This document shows, in pieces, positions 54,532 to 64,000 of a DNA stretch of 64,000 nucleotides (position 1 is its first letter; each line of letters begins with the position of its first letter). Position numbers and translations under genes: made by a program. The notes under the pieces are model-generated. The model saw only the letters and a list, made by a program, of their open reading frames with translations, was not told where the DNA came from and did not search any database. The stretch is from Jacaranda mimosifolia (taxonomy: Eukaryota > Streptophyta > Magnoliopsida > Lamiales > Bignoniaceae): the NCBI GenBank assembly GCA_018894105.1, contig CM032117.1, positions 48,270,503-48,334,502 of the forward strand. The letters run 5' to 3'.

Positions 54532-56397
54532 CTAGCATTATCTCCGTGCTATGCGTGGATTCTTTAAAATTACTATATATCAATGTAATTATTGAATTAT
54601 AAATATAATTAAAAATAACAATATAAAAATAAAATTATCTCAAAAAATGATCGAGTAATTAGTAAAAAATAAATTTAAGATTATTCAGTGAGAAGTTAAA
54701 AAAAATAATCTAAACTTCCAAAATTAAAGTCTATGAATATGATTACATATTTTATTAAAAAGAAAAAAAAATATGCAACCAAAAACTAACAGATAGTTGC
54801 ATTGAAAAATAAAAGTATATGGGAAGGATATAAAACACAAGATTGATGGCTTAAAAATTGTTGGAAAAAAAATTAAAATTATATATTTTAAGATTACGTT
54901 AGACTTAAAACACGATAAGTGTATATTAAGTTAAAACTTAAAATATAAATAGTTAGATAATATATTGCCTACCAAGAATTTTAAAAATTTCTTATTTAAT
55001 TTCAATTTTTGAATAAAAATCAATTAAATCAAGACCAAACTTTGATAGTAAAAAATAAAAATAAAAAATAAAATAAATATATAAAATAATTATAAAGTTA
55101 AAATCAAAATTAGTATATAAATTAAACATTTTATTGACTCATAGTTTAGTTCTCCAACAATTAAGTGAAGAAAAGAGTTAAGAATATATATTGATAAAAT
55201 AGTATTTAAATTTTTTAAAATTAGTAGGAATTATACATTCTTATACACACACAATTACACATATGTGAATAAAAAATAAAAACTAAATGACATACTTTTA
55301 AAATATAAAAATTCAAAAAGTGAAACAAACTTTACAAATACCAAAACCAAAAAATAGATCTTATCCTATAAAATTATAAACTTAGATAAAACAAAAATAA
55401 GATAATTTTAAAATAAATTACAAAATCTAACAAATAAATTAATAACTCAATTCAAAGAAAATTCAAAGGATACTAAATGTATAAGAATTTAAATAAAATA
55501 AAAATTAAGTGACAAAATTTATCTATAATTGAAGAGAAAAATATAACTAATAAAAGTAAAATAAAGTTAAAAAAATAGTAAGAGCAATTAATATATATCT
55601 CATCTTGTAAAATTATAAAACTAAAAGAACAAAAAAGGAATTTAAAAATTAAAAAATTAAAAAATGAATTGATAGCTTAAGTTAAGTAATAAAGATGAAA
55701 GATATAAAAAATTACAAAGTTGATAACAATAAAAGCTAAATGATGCACTTTGTTTATGGTTGAAAATAAAATTATAGCATTAAAATCTAGAAAATCTCTT
55801 CCATCATTTATGTAACATCCCTAAAAAACAAAAACAAAAAAAAAGAAGAAGAAATAAAAAAAGTGAAAAATAAATTCAAACAATCAATAAGCAATTTGAA
55901 GAATGAAATAAAGAGGCACACAAAGAGATAGAGAGAAAAAAATGCTAGAAAACAAAGAGGCACACAAAGAATAGAGTGAAAAAAAAAGTTAGAAATTGAA
56001 AGTATTAATAAAATGGCTTTTGAAATACTCTATATATAGTGATATAGATATAAATTAGTTATTAAAGATAAGAGAAAATTATGAAAAACTTATCAACCTA
56101 TAGAGTTCAAATGATCCAAGAATCTTCCACATATTGAGAGTGGAGATGAAAGAGATTTTGTAGATAAAATAAAATCATTTTTTGGGTATTTGAGATAAAC
56201 AAAAAATAATTTGTTCTAATAAAAAAAAAATGATTTCAAAAATCTAGATATCTTTAAAGGAGTAAATGTTTTCGATTTAATTATCAAAAACCAATTTTTA
56301 AATTTAATTAAAAAGCTCAAAATCTAAGAATTCAGAATTTGATCAAAATTGGACAATTATGAATCCCACACCATTCTGCTATATATAAAAGTATAGA
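54532..56397 (-). mobile_element. Helitron B (non-autonomous), 1866 bp
   Basis: Minus-strand 5' end TCTATACTTTTATATATAGC at 56397, preceded by A; 3' end CTAG at 54535-54532, followed by T. Insertion between A and T with TC/CTAG ends is the Helitron rule. The 3' hairpin (54558-54544) has two changes against copy A. The interior is AT-rich and non-coding. It abuts Helitron A exactly, so B appears to have inserted into A's 5' terminus. Confidence 0.9.
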
Positions 56398-56404
56398 TAT
56401 ATAC

Positions 56405-56990
56405 ATATATTAAAATTTACTTTTCACCCCACTAACATATGTAACAATAACTGTGCTGATATTGCATTTATTATAAATTTTATCTCCCCTAAAATAATAA
56501 TAATAATAAACAAAAATCATATTCTCCAATTCCACCGCCCAAATACATTTTCATCGAAACATTTAAAACATAACCAAACAAAACCAATGTTTTTGCATGC
56601 AATGGAAGGTCGAAGAATATAAAAAATCTGAACAATTAGTGCGGTGCAATTTTGCATGCAAATGTGATAGAAAAAAAAAAATAATGTAAGGGTCCCCTTT
56701 CATTGGAATAGTTCTCTCCATTTTTGCGGAATATACCCCTATGCACCTCCATATATCAATTCACTTTTCTGTACAGCAAAAGAGGGTTCTTGTTTTCTTG
56801 TGGAAAAATGACAGAAGAAGTCACATGCATCAGTAATGCGCCCAGAAAATCTGTCCTTTCCTCCCACCGTTCACCATGCATGGCTGATGGCTTCCATATA
56901 TCAATCTTCCAAGTTAATTCTACCGCTGCCTGCATGGCAAATATCTTTTACAGCCAATGAATTTCTGTCCAAAAATTATCCACGAAAACT
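56405..56990. promoter_or_regulatory. Upstream region of the germin-like gene
   Basis: Contains two RY-type motifs (CATGCA at 56824-56829; the palindrome CATGCATG at 56875-56882) and CCAAT at 56954-56958. RY motifs bind B3-domain factors; their role here is inferred only from position. Confidence 0.4.
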
Positions 56991-57000
56991 CTATATAAAT
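56991..57000 (+). promoter_or_regulatory. TATA box of the germin-like gene
   Basis: CTATATAAAT, 83 bp before the start codon, the expected position for a short plant 5' leader. Confidence 0.75.
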
Positions 57001-57082
57001 GCCCCCAAAACCCTGTCAAGAATTGCATTCCACAAACCAAATCTCTAATACTCCAAAAAAAATAGAAAAAGTTTAGTGAAAA

Positions 57083-57715
57083 ATGTACCTTCAGCACTTC
57101 TTCCTCTTCTCCCTCCTCCTCGCCACCTCCCACGCCCTCGTCCAAGACTTCTGCGTGGCGGATCTGTCCCTCCCCGCCGGGCCCGCCGGCTACCCCTGCA
57201 AGAAATCCTCCAAGGTCACCGCAGATGACTTCTTCTACCACGGCCTTGCCGCCAAAGGAAACACCTCCAACATCATCAGCGCCGCCGTGACGCCGGCTTT
57301 TGATGCCCAGTTCCCCAGTGTGAACGGGCTTGGGTTATCCATTGCTAGGCTTGACCTGGCGGCGGGTGGCGTCATTCCCATCCACGCCCACCCGGCGGCC
57401 TCGGAAATCCTGCTGGTAATCGACGGGACGTTATGCGTGGGATTCATATCGTCCTTCGACAACGTCGTGTACCTGAAAACGTTGTACAAGGGCGACATTT
57501 TTGTCTTCCCTCAAGGTCTCCTCCATTTCCAGATAAACTCTGGCAAGACCGACGCGCTGGCGTTTGCCAGTTTCAGCGGCCAGAATCCAGGGCTTCAAAT
57601 CACAGATTTCGCCCTGTTCAAGAACGACTTCCCGACGGATTTGGTGGCCAAGACCACTTTCTTGGACGTGGCCCAGATTAAGAAGCTTAAGGGTGTGCTT
57701 GGCGGCACTAATTAG
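57083..57715 (+). CDS. ABP19A: Germin-like protein, ABP19 type (secreted cupin)
   Basis: Single exon, 210 residues. A hydrophobic signal peptide covers residues 1-18 ([13 protein letters not shown]). Then QDFCVADL and [10 protein letters not shown] give Cys24 and Cys39, the germin disulfide pair. Cupin box 1 [14 protein letters not shown] supplies metal ligands His101, His103 and Glu108; box 2 [16 protein letters not shown] supplies His148. One N-glycosylation site NTS is at 60-62. The C-terminus [12 protein letters not shown] is typical of the auxin-binding-protein ABP19/ABP20 group of germin-like proteins. Such proteins form manganese-binding hexamers in the cell wall; some have superoxide dismutase activity (family knowledge). 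All ligands are intact, so it should be functional. The gene is GC-rich against very AT-rich flanks, and has a TATA box at -83. Whether it binds auxin cannot be told. Confidence 0.95.
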   Translation: MYLQHFFLFSLLLATSHALVQDFCVADLSLPAGPAGYPCKKSSKVTADDFFYHGLAAKGNTSNIISAAVTPAFDAQFPSVNGLGLSIARLDLAAGGVIPIHAHPAASEILLVIDGTLCVGFISSFDNVVYLKTLYKGDIFVFPQGLLHFQINSGKTDALAFASFSGQNPGLQITDFALFKNDFPTDLVAKTTFLDVAQIKKLKGVLGGTN

Positions 57716-59032
57716 ATTCACTTATTTGGATTAATCTTGATTTACAGTTAGGAAAGGCGGCGTTTTAGTTAATTTGGTGTTATGTTATTAAGGTTTCTTT
57801 GGATGTCCAATTCGAATGTTGGTTTTGTGCTGCCGTCAATTTGTTCAGATTTGTGCCCATTGGCATTGAAAAATTGCCAGCGTCTGTCAAATGTTACTGA
57901 TGAGTCTATGTTTGTTTAATTGTTTAGTTTTCTTTCTCCCCAGCAAAGCATATGTGTCTACTTTTCAAGATAATTTCTTATTCATTGTTTACTAGTAAAT
58001 CTAAGAGGAAGTTAATTTTGAAGCACCAAGCATTTACAAATTAGGATAACGTTATCTTCTTTGAACGCATTTGGGTCATTTATATGTCCAAACTCCAAAG
58101 ATGGGATTCTCCGATTGGAATGGGCCCAACTTGTACGTACATTTGAAAACATTTTCCAATATTAGTAGAGAATATGGCAACATTTTTGATTTTTGTACCT
58201 GTCGGAGATATTAGACTCAGTAATTGGCCCTGTTTAAAGCGCACACCAATATCTGGCATGAAATTGATGGAGGCAGCATACGCGTAGCTTCTGTAATCAA
58301 CTTAATTGGATTTGGCTCCTTTTCAAAATGCATTCTCTCCAATTATACTCAATACATAATTAAATAATTCCCATATTATACAAAAAATAATCTAATAATA
58401 AATATAATTTTTTATTAATTATAATCTTAACTCAACTTAATAACAATAACAATTTTTTAACTTAGGAAACTCAATATCCACTCTTCATATCACTCCAACT
58501 TTTCCATCACTCCAATGATCAATTTGAATATCTAATCTAACAAGGAGAATGAGTGTTGGCCAGCTTGGAAATTTATTCTCTCTCTTCATTATCAAGTAAA
58601 AAAAATACACCAGCTTATAAACCCCATCAAATAAATGAAATCTTTAGCTTAGGTGATGTTTTTATTTTTTCTTTCCTCACAGTATAGCCCGTCCGTTCCC
58701 TTTTGCATCGTGTAAATTTTTTTGGTTTGATAATCTATTTTTCTCAATATTAATAAATCTGTTTCAGTTAATATTTCACTTTATCAGTACATTTTTTAAA
58801 TATTTTTTATAATATGTAATTATAAATTATATATATGTAACATGTATTTTCGAAATAATATTTGTATTAACAACTACAAGCCTCAAGGAATGAATTAAAT
58901 TACTTCCGACTTATGTTTGGCATTAGGTTTGATAATCCATTGTTTCTATGTCTTATTTGATGAACTCAATTTCTTTTCTCCTTAAATTATTAGTTTCTTG
59001 AGTTCTTTTGTTGAGTTCAATTAAAAGATAAA
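57716..59032. other. 3' flank of germin-like gene and intergenic DNA
   Basis: The first 250 bp likely include the 3' UTR. No further gene recognised before the foldback element. Confidence 0.5.
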
Positions 59033-59970
59033 GGAAAAATTATAAAATAGGACCCCGTAAATAATGTTATTTTGTGAAGGAGGACCAGAATTAAGGCCGT
59101 GGTAAACTTATGACCATAACTATAAAAAAATAAGAAAAAAAGGCACAAGACTCGCTGGAAAACACAGTTAGTGCCGGAATATGCTTGCGTGATTGATACA
59201 GCGCCTGGTTGATACAGCTCTATGTCTCGTCATTTGCCACGCATACTTTGGTAAAAAAAAAAAAAAGGTTGCAAAATAGGACTATAAATAAGGTCATTTT
59301 GTAAAAAGAGGAACATAAGGAGCAAAAAAAATAAAATAAAATAAAAAATCTTAAGAAGCATAACATTATGGAGCAACAAAAAGGATAACCACATAATACT
59401 AAAATATTGAATAGCAAAAAGTCGGGCAAAAATTAATGACATCGGAATGCTACAAAATTTATATGATTCTTCGAAATGACTCTTGATACAAACTTAAATG
59501 AAAATTTACGAGGTTGGAATGCAACAAAATTCGATCGGCTCATACAAAAATGCCTAATGATGCAAAATCGGGCAAATTGACGAGTTTGCATGGGGTGAAA
59601 ATTGAGATATTGCTCCTTATTTTAGTTTTATATGTTATCCTTTCTGTTGCTCCTTAAGTTTGATTATCTTTTTTGCGGTTCCTAAATTCTGGTCCCCTTT
59701 TGCAAAATGACCTTACTTATTGTCCTATTTTACAATTTTTCTTTATCAAAACACACATGGCACATCACAATGCATGAAGCTGAACCAGCCAAGTGCCACG
59801 TAAACATATTATGGTACTGATTGTGCTTTCGGTAAGTTGCTTTCTGACAAGCTTTGTCCTATTTTTTTCGATTTTTTTATAGTTATGATTCCAGTTTTGC
59901 CACAGCCTTAATTTCAATTTTTTTTTTTCAAAATTGACTTTATTTACGGTCCTATTTTTGTAATTTGTTC
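59033..59970. mobile_element. Foldback (Mutator-like?) element, copy 2
   Basis: Same organisation and length (about 938 bp) as 47441-48377: left arm AAGGCCGTGGTAAACTTATG then GACTCGCTGGAAAACACAG, right arm inverted with TTTTGCCACAGCCTTAATTT. Terminal TATAAAATAGGACC pairs with the reverse complement of the right end, TTACAAAAATAGGACC. Flanks AAGATAAA and AAGAAAAA are similar but not identical. Non-coding. Confidence 0.75.
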
Positions 59971-60836
59971 AGAAGAAAAAATTCAACACTTGATTCCTTG
60001 AAGATAATTATATGAAATTCTTTATATGACCCTTCCCTTTTGTATCATGTACTTTTTTTTTTTCGGGTGGATAATCCATTTTTTCTATGTCTTTTTGCAT
60101 TATCAAGTAATAATAAGGCCTGGCCATCATCTAATTTGATGTTAGCAGTAGCCAAATAAGCCAAGATTTGATGAATGAATATTAAGTTTTTTTAGTTAAA
60201 AAATTCTTACTTTTTAATTTGAGTTAAATTGTAATTAATGAAAAATCATATTTATCGTTAAATTAATTTTTTTTTTTTATGATATGACAATCATCTAGTT
60301 GTGTATTGGGTGTAATTGAAGAGAAGGAATATCAAAGAGAAGCCAAATCCTAAATAGTTTAAAATATCGTTTACTTTTATTCCCACAGTTGCTAAAAGAA
60401 TAAAATAGTAAAATAGGATAGAAGTTAGAAACATTGTTTGAGGTGCTCTTTTACCACTGATTTTTTGACAAATATTTACAAAGTATATTTTGATAATTTT
60501 GCCCTTACTACATATTTTTTTCAAAAACGAAATTAAAAGTAATTTAGTGTTTTTTCACTTTAACTCAGTCAAAAGTTATTTTTTTATTAGATATTTTCTG
60601 TTATTTCTAACTCAATAAAATAAAATATATTTTTTATTTTCAAATCATTGAATGAAATCACTAATTTCTACATTAACACTCTATTGAATTAGTCATATTT
60701 TAATATTATTATTACTTTTTTTTGGCTATTATATTTTCATTTAACCTTTGTACTACTTTCCTAATTATTTTTCAGATATTCTCTGCTTCTACTATTAACT
60801 ACTTTCCCCACAACTTCTAAATTAAATACTCCTGAA
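59971..60836. other. AT-rich intergenic DNA, nothing recognised
   Basis: Poly(T) runs and no coding support on either strand. Confidence 0.55.
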
Positions 60837-61128
60837 TGGGGGTGTAGATATAGATAAGTCAAGCCTACCTCGAACTTTACAATGATTTGAGCTCGAGTTC
60901 TAATTAATTTAGTTGTTCGCTCGTGAGTTTTTTCTATTTCTAAATATTTTTTTTATATATTAATAATTTGTTTTTTTATTTTAAAATATTTTATATATAT
61001 TAATCAATTAATTATTATATATTAATAATTTAATATTTAATTCGATCATAGAGTACTTGGTCGATTCATTAATCGAATTGTGCATACAACTTTTCTCAAG
61101 CTTGTCTCCTAATTAATTTACACCCTTG
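60837..61128. mobile_element. hAT-like non-autonomous element, 292 bp
   Basis: Ends TGGGGGTGTAGATA (left) and reverse complement CAAGGGTGTAAATT (right). Flanking 8-mers CTCCTGAA and CTTCTGAA match at 7 of 8 positions. Same class as the elements at 20332 and 43034, more diverged. Confidence 0.7.
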
Positions 61129-61537
61129 CTTCTGAAAAATAAAAGATTTTACAAATACTCTCGTAATACCTCTTCAATACATTCCAAATATATTAATGAA
61201 ATAAAATTAGAGATATGATTGAAATAGAGAATTTAAGAAGCTTTCATGGAGAACTAGTCATTTATATTCATAATTAAGGCTATGCAAATTCTCATTTTGT
61301 TCTATTCAATTTAAAATAATTTACATTTTCAATCTTGTACTAATTAAAAAGTTCGTGAAACCAAACAAATTTAATTAGAGAAACTTGAAAGCCAAATCAA
61401 ACAGGAATTTCAATTGGTAATTCTTTTTTCATAGTTTCTTCCCCATTTATAATCTAAGCGAAAATCAATCTGGTAAAAAATCAATGAAAAATCTCATAAG
61501 CTCTAGGATATGGGCTAATTTGGCGGTGAATTTTTGC

Positions 61538-62775
61538 AAGAGGCGTAAATGAATCTAATTCGAGAAAATTGCAGGCTCGAGCTCGATGAGCCTATTTTTA
61601 AGGGCTTGAGGTCTAGTTTGAAATAAGACAAAACGAGCTTGAACTCAAGCTTGGCTCACCAAATAATTCTAACATCAAATAAAATATTAAATTATTATAA
61701 ATATATTATATTTAAAATTAGAAAAAAGAAAAAGTAAATTGTTAATATGTATTAATTATTTAATTAATATAAAAAAATATTTAAAAATAGATAAAAGCTC
61801 ACGAACCAGCTTATGAATTTAATTAGATTAAGCTAAATTGCAAGTTTTCTAGTTTATTTTGTTGAGAGCTAAAACTTTTAGTGTTTTGGACAAGTTTGTT
61901 AAATGTGCTATTTAATATGTGCATTTGTGCTCTTTTGAACTTATAGAACAAATATTAATGAATGATACTATTTCCTATCTTTGTTTATTTTGTTGAATTT
62001 TTGTTGTGATTGAATGCGTACCATGGTAGCATGCCACTAGTTGTAAAGGAACTATGTGGACACTTTTATTTGTTTTAAAGCAAGATTGTTTTACATATCT
62101 TATGACGCAATACAATGTCATTATAATGTAGTGTGACAATGTAAGATGTCACTACATCATATTTATGGAGATGCCTTTTAATACTAATCAACTTTATATA
62201 GATAATTAAAGTGTCACCTTACAAATTTATGGGGACACTTTTAAGTGTCCCTAAATCAAGCTTGTTGAGACACTTAAACATGTCTTGAAATTATACAAAT
62301 AGAGACACATAAAATTGTCCTCATATTTATAAATTGTGGCACATTTAACTGTCTTCATACAAACTATATGGAGACATTCAGATTGTCTCCATATCATTTA
62401 TATAGAGACACTTTTAGTGTCACATAACTAGCAAATATGATATGCAAAAACCAATTACATGACACAATATAGTGTCACTATACCATTGTTTTGGAAACTC
62501 TTTCAGCTGTCTTCAAAGGAGTTGTTTTGGAGACACTTTCGGGTGTCAAGATAATGTATTAGGACCTCAAACATGAAAGCGTCTCAATATACTACCTATG
62601 GGGATACTTTCCAGCGTCTCAATAAATGTTTTTTCTAGTAGTGAAAGTAAAGCTTTCAACTCAACTTATCATAAAGCTTGAGCCAATGAGCTCAACTCGA
62701 GTTCAAAAAAACTCAAATTTGGATCGAGCAGGCTCACAAAGTTTGCAAGCTGACTCGAGTCATCTTACACTCCTA
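61538..62775. mobile_element. hAT-like element interrupted by a nested insertion
   Basis: Left end AAGAGGCGTAAATGA and right end, reverse complemented, TAGGAGTGTAAGATG are diverged versions of the TAGGGGTGTAAA terminus, each followed by CTCGAG-type subterminal motifs (GGCTCGAGCTCGATGAGCC near 61573; GCTGACTCGAGTC near 62749). The central several hundred bases belong to another element (see 62035-62643). Flanking 8-mers do not match. Confidence 0.55.
62035..62643. mobile_element. CACTA-type (En/Spm) element fragment
   Basis: The right end, read on the minus strand, is CACTACTAGAAAAAACATTT, the standard terminus of plant CACTA elements. Many subterminal repeats GAGACACTTT and AGTGTC(A/C) in both orientations lie inside. 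The left end is weaker: CACTAGTTGTAAAG at 62035. Three-base flanks do not match (TGC and AAA), so the left boundary may be wrong or the element truncated. No transposase. Confidence 0.6.
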
Positions 62776-63336
62776 AATTACTTACCCCCCACAAATAAAT
62801 TGATTTTGAGTCATTTGAGCCTTGTTAGAAGTAGTTGGAAAACCACCGATGTTCTTTCCTCGTTGAAAGAATAAATTAAATAAAAACAATTCATAAACAC
62901 TTAATTTTTAATTGAAAAAAATTAAAAAAAACTAGCGTTTTTTATTAGATGTTAATTGTTGATTTCATTTGATTCATAATTAATTATTAAGGAACTAGAA
63001 CCTGAAAAACCTAATTGTTAAAATTAGAGGAACTAAGTTGACCTTAATGACGTCGAGTGGTTAATTGACCTAATAGTATCGTTTTTACATATGATTAGAA
63101 ACAAGACAATGAGAGGATTAGTAGTCCTCGATGTTGCAGGTCATTCCTTCTGCCGGAATGGCCCTCTTGTTTTTCTTTTGTTTGTTCATTGCGGCACATA
63201 ATCATCAAGAAGCAACTCAAAAAGAGAGTGGTGTCTAGCTGTTGAGAGCGTATGTTTTCTTTGTAGAGAGACAGTACGATTTTGGACTGATGCCCTTCAC
63301 ATGACCTAGAAAGAAAAAGAAGTCTACCCTACAATT
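62776..63336. other. Intergenic DNA, nothing recognised
   Basis: No domain or splice evidence. Somewhat higher GC between 63040 and 63330, without an open frame that I can support. Confidence 0.5.
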
Positions 63337-64000
63337 TAGGGTGGCAATCATGTGGTGTTGGGTTGTTTTGTGTTGGGTTGACATGGGAATATTATAAAAT
63401 TTTACTCAACCCGAACCCAACCCGCAAAGTACTCAACCCAATAAGTCTCAACTCAATTCCAACCTTAAAGTTTTTGTGTCAATCTGAACCCAACCCATTT
63501 GAACTTGTAATTATTTTTATTAATAATTCATCTAAAAAACCTACAATATTTTATATTCAATTTAAAATTTTAATAAAAGAATCAACTTATCTCAAAATTT
63601 TAGGAAAAAAACCAACTTATTCTAAAATTTTTAAAAAAAGTCAACCTTATACTCCTGTAACCCATATTTTATATATTACGAAGCAATTTGGTAATTGAAC
63701 TTTATGTAATTTCCTACACAACATCAATAATAGTAATATTTAGTTCAATACAAACCAATCTATAATTAAATTGTTCAAAACTAACATCAAGTCATTAATT
63801 AAAAATGTAAAAAGCATAACATATTCCAACTTTTAATTTCAACCATATCTCCTCCTCATTGCCATTCTCTTCTTCCAATTGAGGTTTGGTGCAAAGAATA
63901 AGTATACAAAAATATTAATTCATAAAAAATATGCATACATATATATATTTCTTTTCCTTTCTTAAAAGTTTGAATCGGACTGTGCCAGGTTGGGTTGTGT
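63337..64000. mobile_element. hAT-like element, right end beyond the window
   Basis: Starts TAGGGTGGCAATCATG and continues with GGTGTTGGGTTG and GGTTGACATGGG, the hallmark of a common plant hAT-type MITE family beginning TAGGGTGGCAA with GGGTTG repeats. Near 63410-63490 runs of CAACCC and ACCCAACCC appear in inverted orientation; at the window edge GGTTGGGTTGTG begins again. The terminal repeat at the other end is outside the window. Confidence 0.55.

Noticed and set aside
52247..56397. Possible captured host genes in the Helitron pair
   Set aside because: No exon-like, GC-richer or domain-bearing segment was visible; all open frames are short and AT-driven.
57235..57721. Antisense and alternate-frame open frames over the germin-like gene
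   Set aside because: Shadows of a GC-rich coding exon; the cupin motifs are intact only in the 57083-57715 frame.

Overview
The window is nuclear DNA from a flowering plant, most likely a eudicot. The evidence is three intron-bearing or signal-peptide genes of typical angiosperm type, very AT-rich intergenic DNA, and plant-type Helitron, hAT, Mutator-like, CACTA, Ty3/gypsy and LINE remnants. I cannot fix the species from sequence alone. No RNA gene, CRISPR array or prokaryotic operon was seen.

Three protein-coding genes are well supported. (1) On the minus strand, 15 coding exons between 13471 and 1088 encode 713 residues of a DENN-domain protein whose last exon(s) lie beyond the left edge of the window. 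(2) On the plus strand, five exons between 32964 and 37508 encode a 398-residue 12-oxophytodienoate reductase of the OPR3 (jasmonate-forming, peroxisomal) type, with all expected active-site residues and a C-terminal SRL peroxisomal signal. Its promoter carries a G-box and a striking CCCCGC hexamer array. (3) On the plus strand, a single-exon gene at 57083-57715 encodes a 210-residue secreted germin-like protein of the ABP19 type, behind a clear TATA box. All exon joins were checked by splice dinucleotides and reading phase. The genes do not form a pathway together; they are ordinary neighbours separated by repeats.

Layout. 1-15.3 kb: DENN gene and its 5' leader/promoter, with hAT/MITE-like insertions in introns. 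15.3-32.5 kb: gene desert with a hAT-like element (20332-20801), a LINE RNase H relic (about 22.8-23.2 kb), a 71-bp tandem duplication and simple repeats. 32.5-37.5 kb: OPR3-type gene. 39.2-42.7 kb: a broken Ty3/gypsy element on the minus strand (gag and protease fragments, one LTR, no reverse transcriptase). 42.7-43.7 kb: a GC-rich island split by a 315-bp hAT element with a perfect 8-bp target duplication. 45.8-47.0 kb: AT-rich satellite-like DNA. 47.4-49.6 kb: a foldback element followed by an 840-bp hAT element with a perfect 8-bp target duplication. 52.2-56.4 kb: two related Helitrons joined end to end. 56.7-57.7 kb: germin-like gene. 59-64 kb: a second copy of the foldback element, more hAT-like elements, one containing a CACTA-type terminus.

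I did not find an undescribed multi-gene system. The most informative material is the structure of the mobile elements (Helitron-in-Helitron, multiple 5' termini, hAT family with target duplications) and the promoter of the OPR3-type gene.
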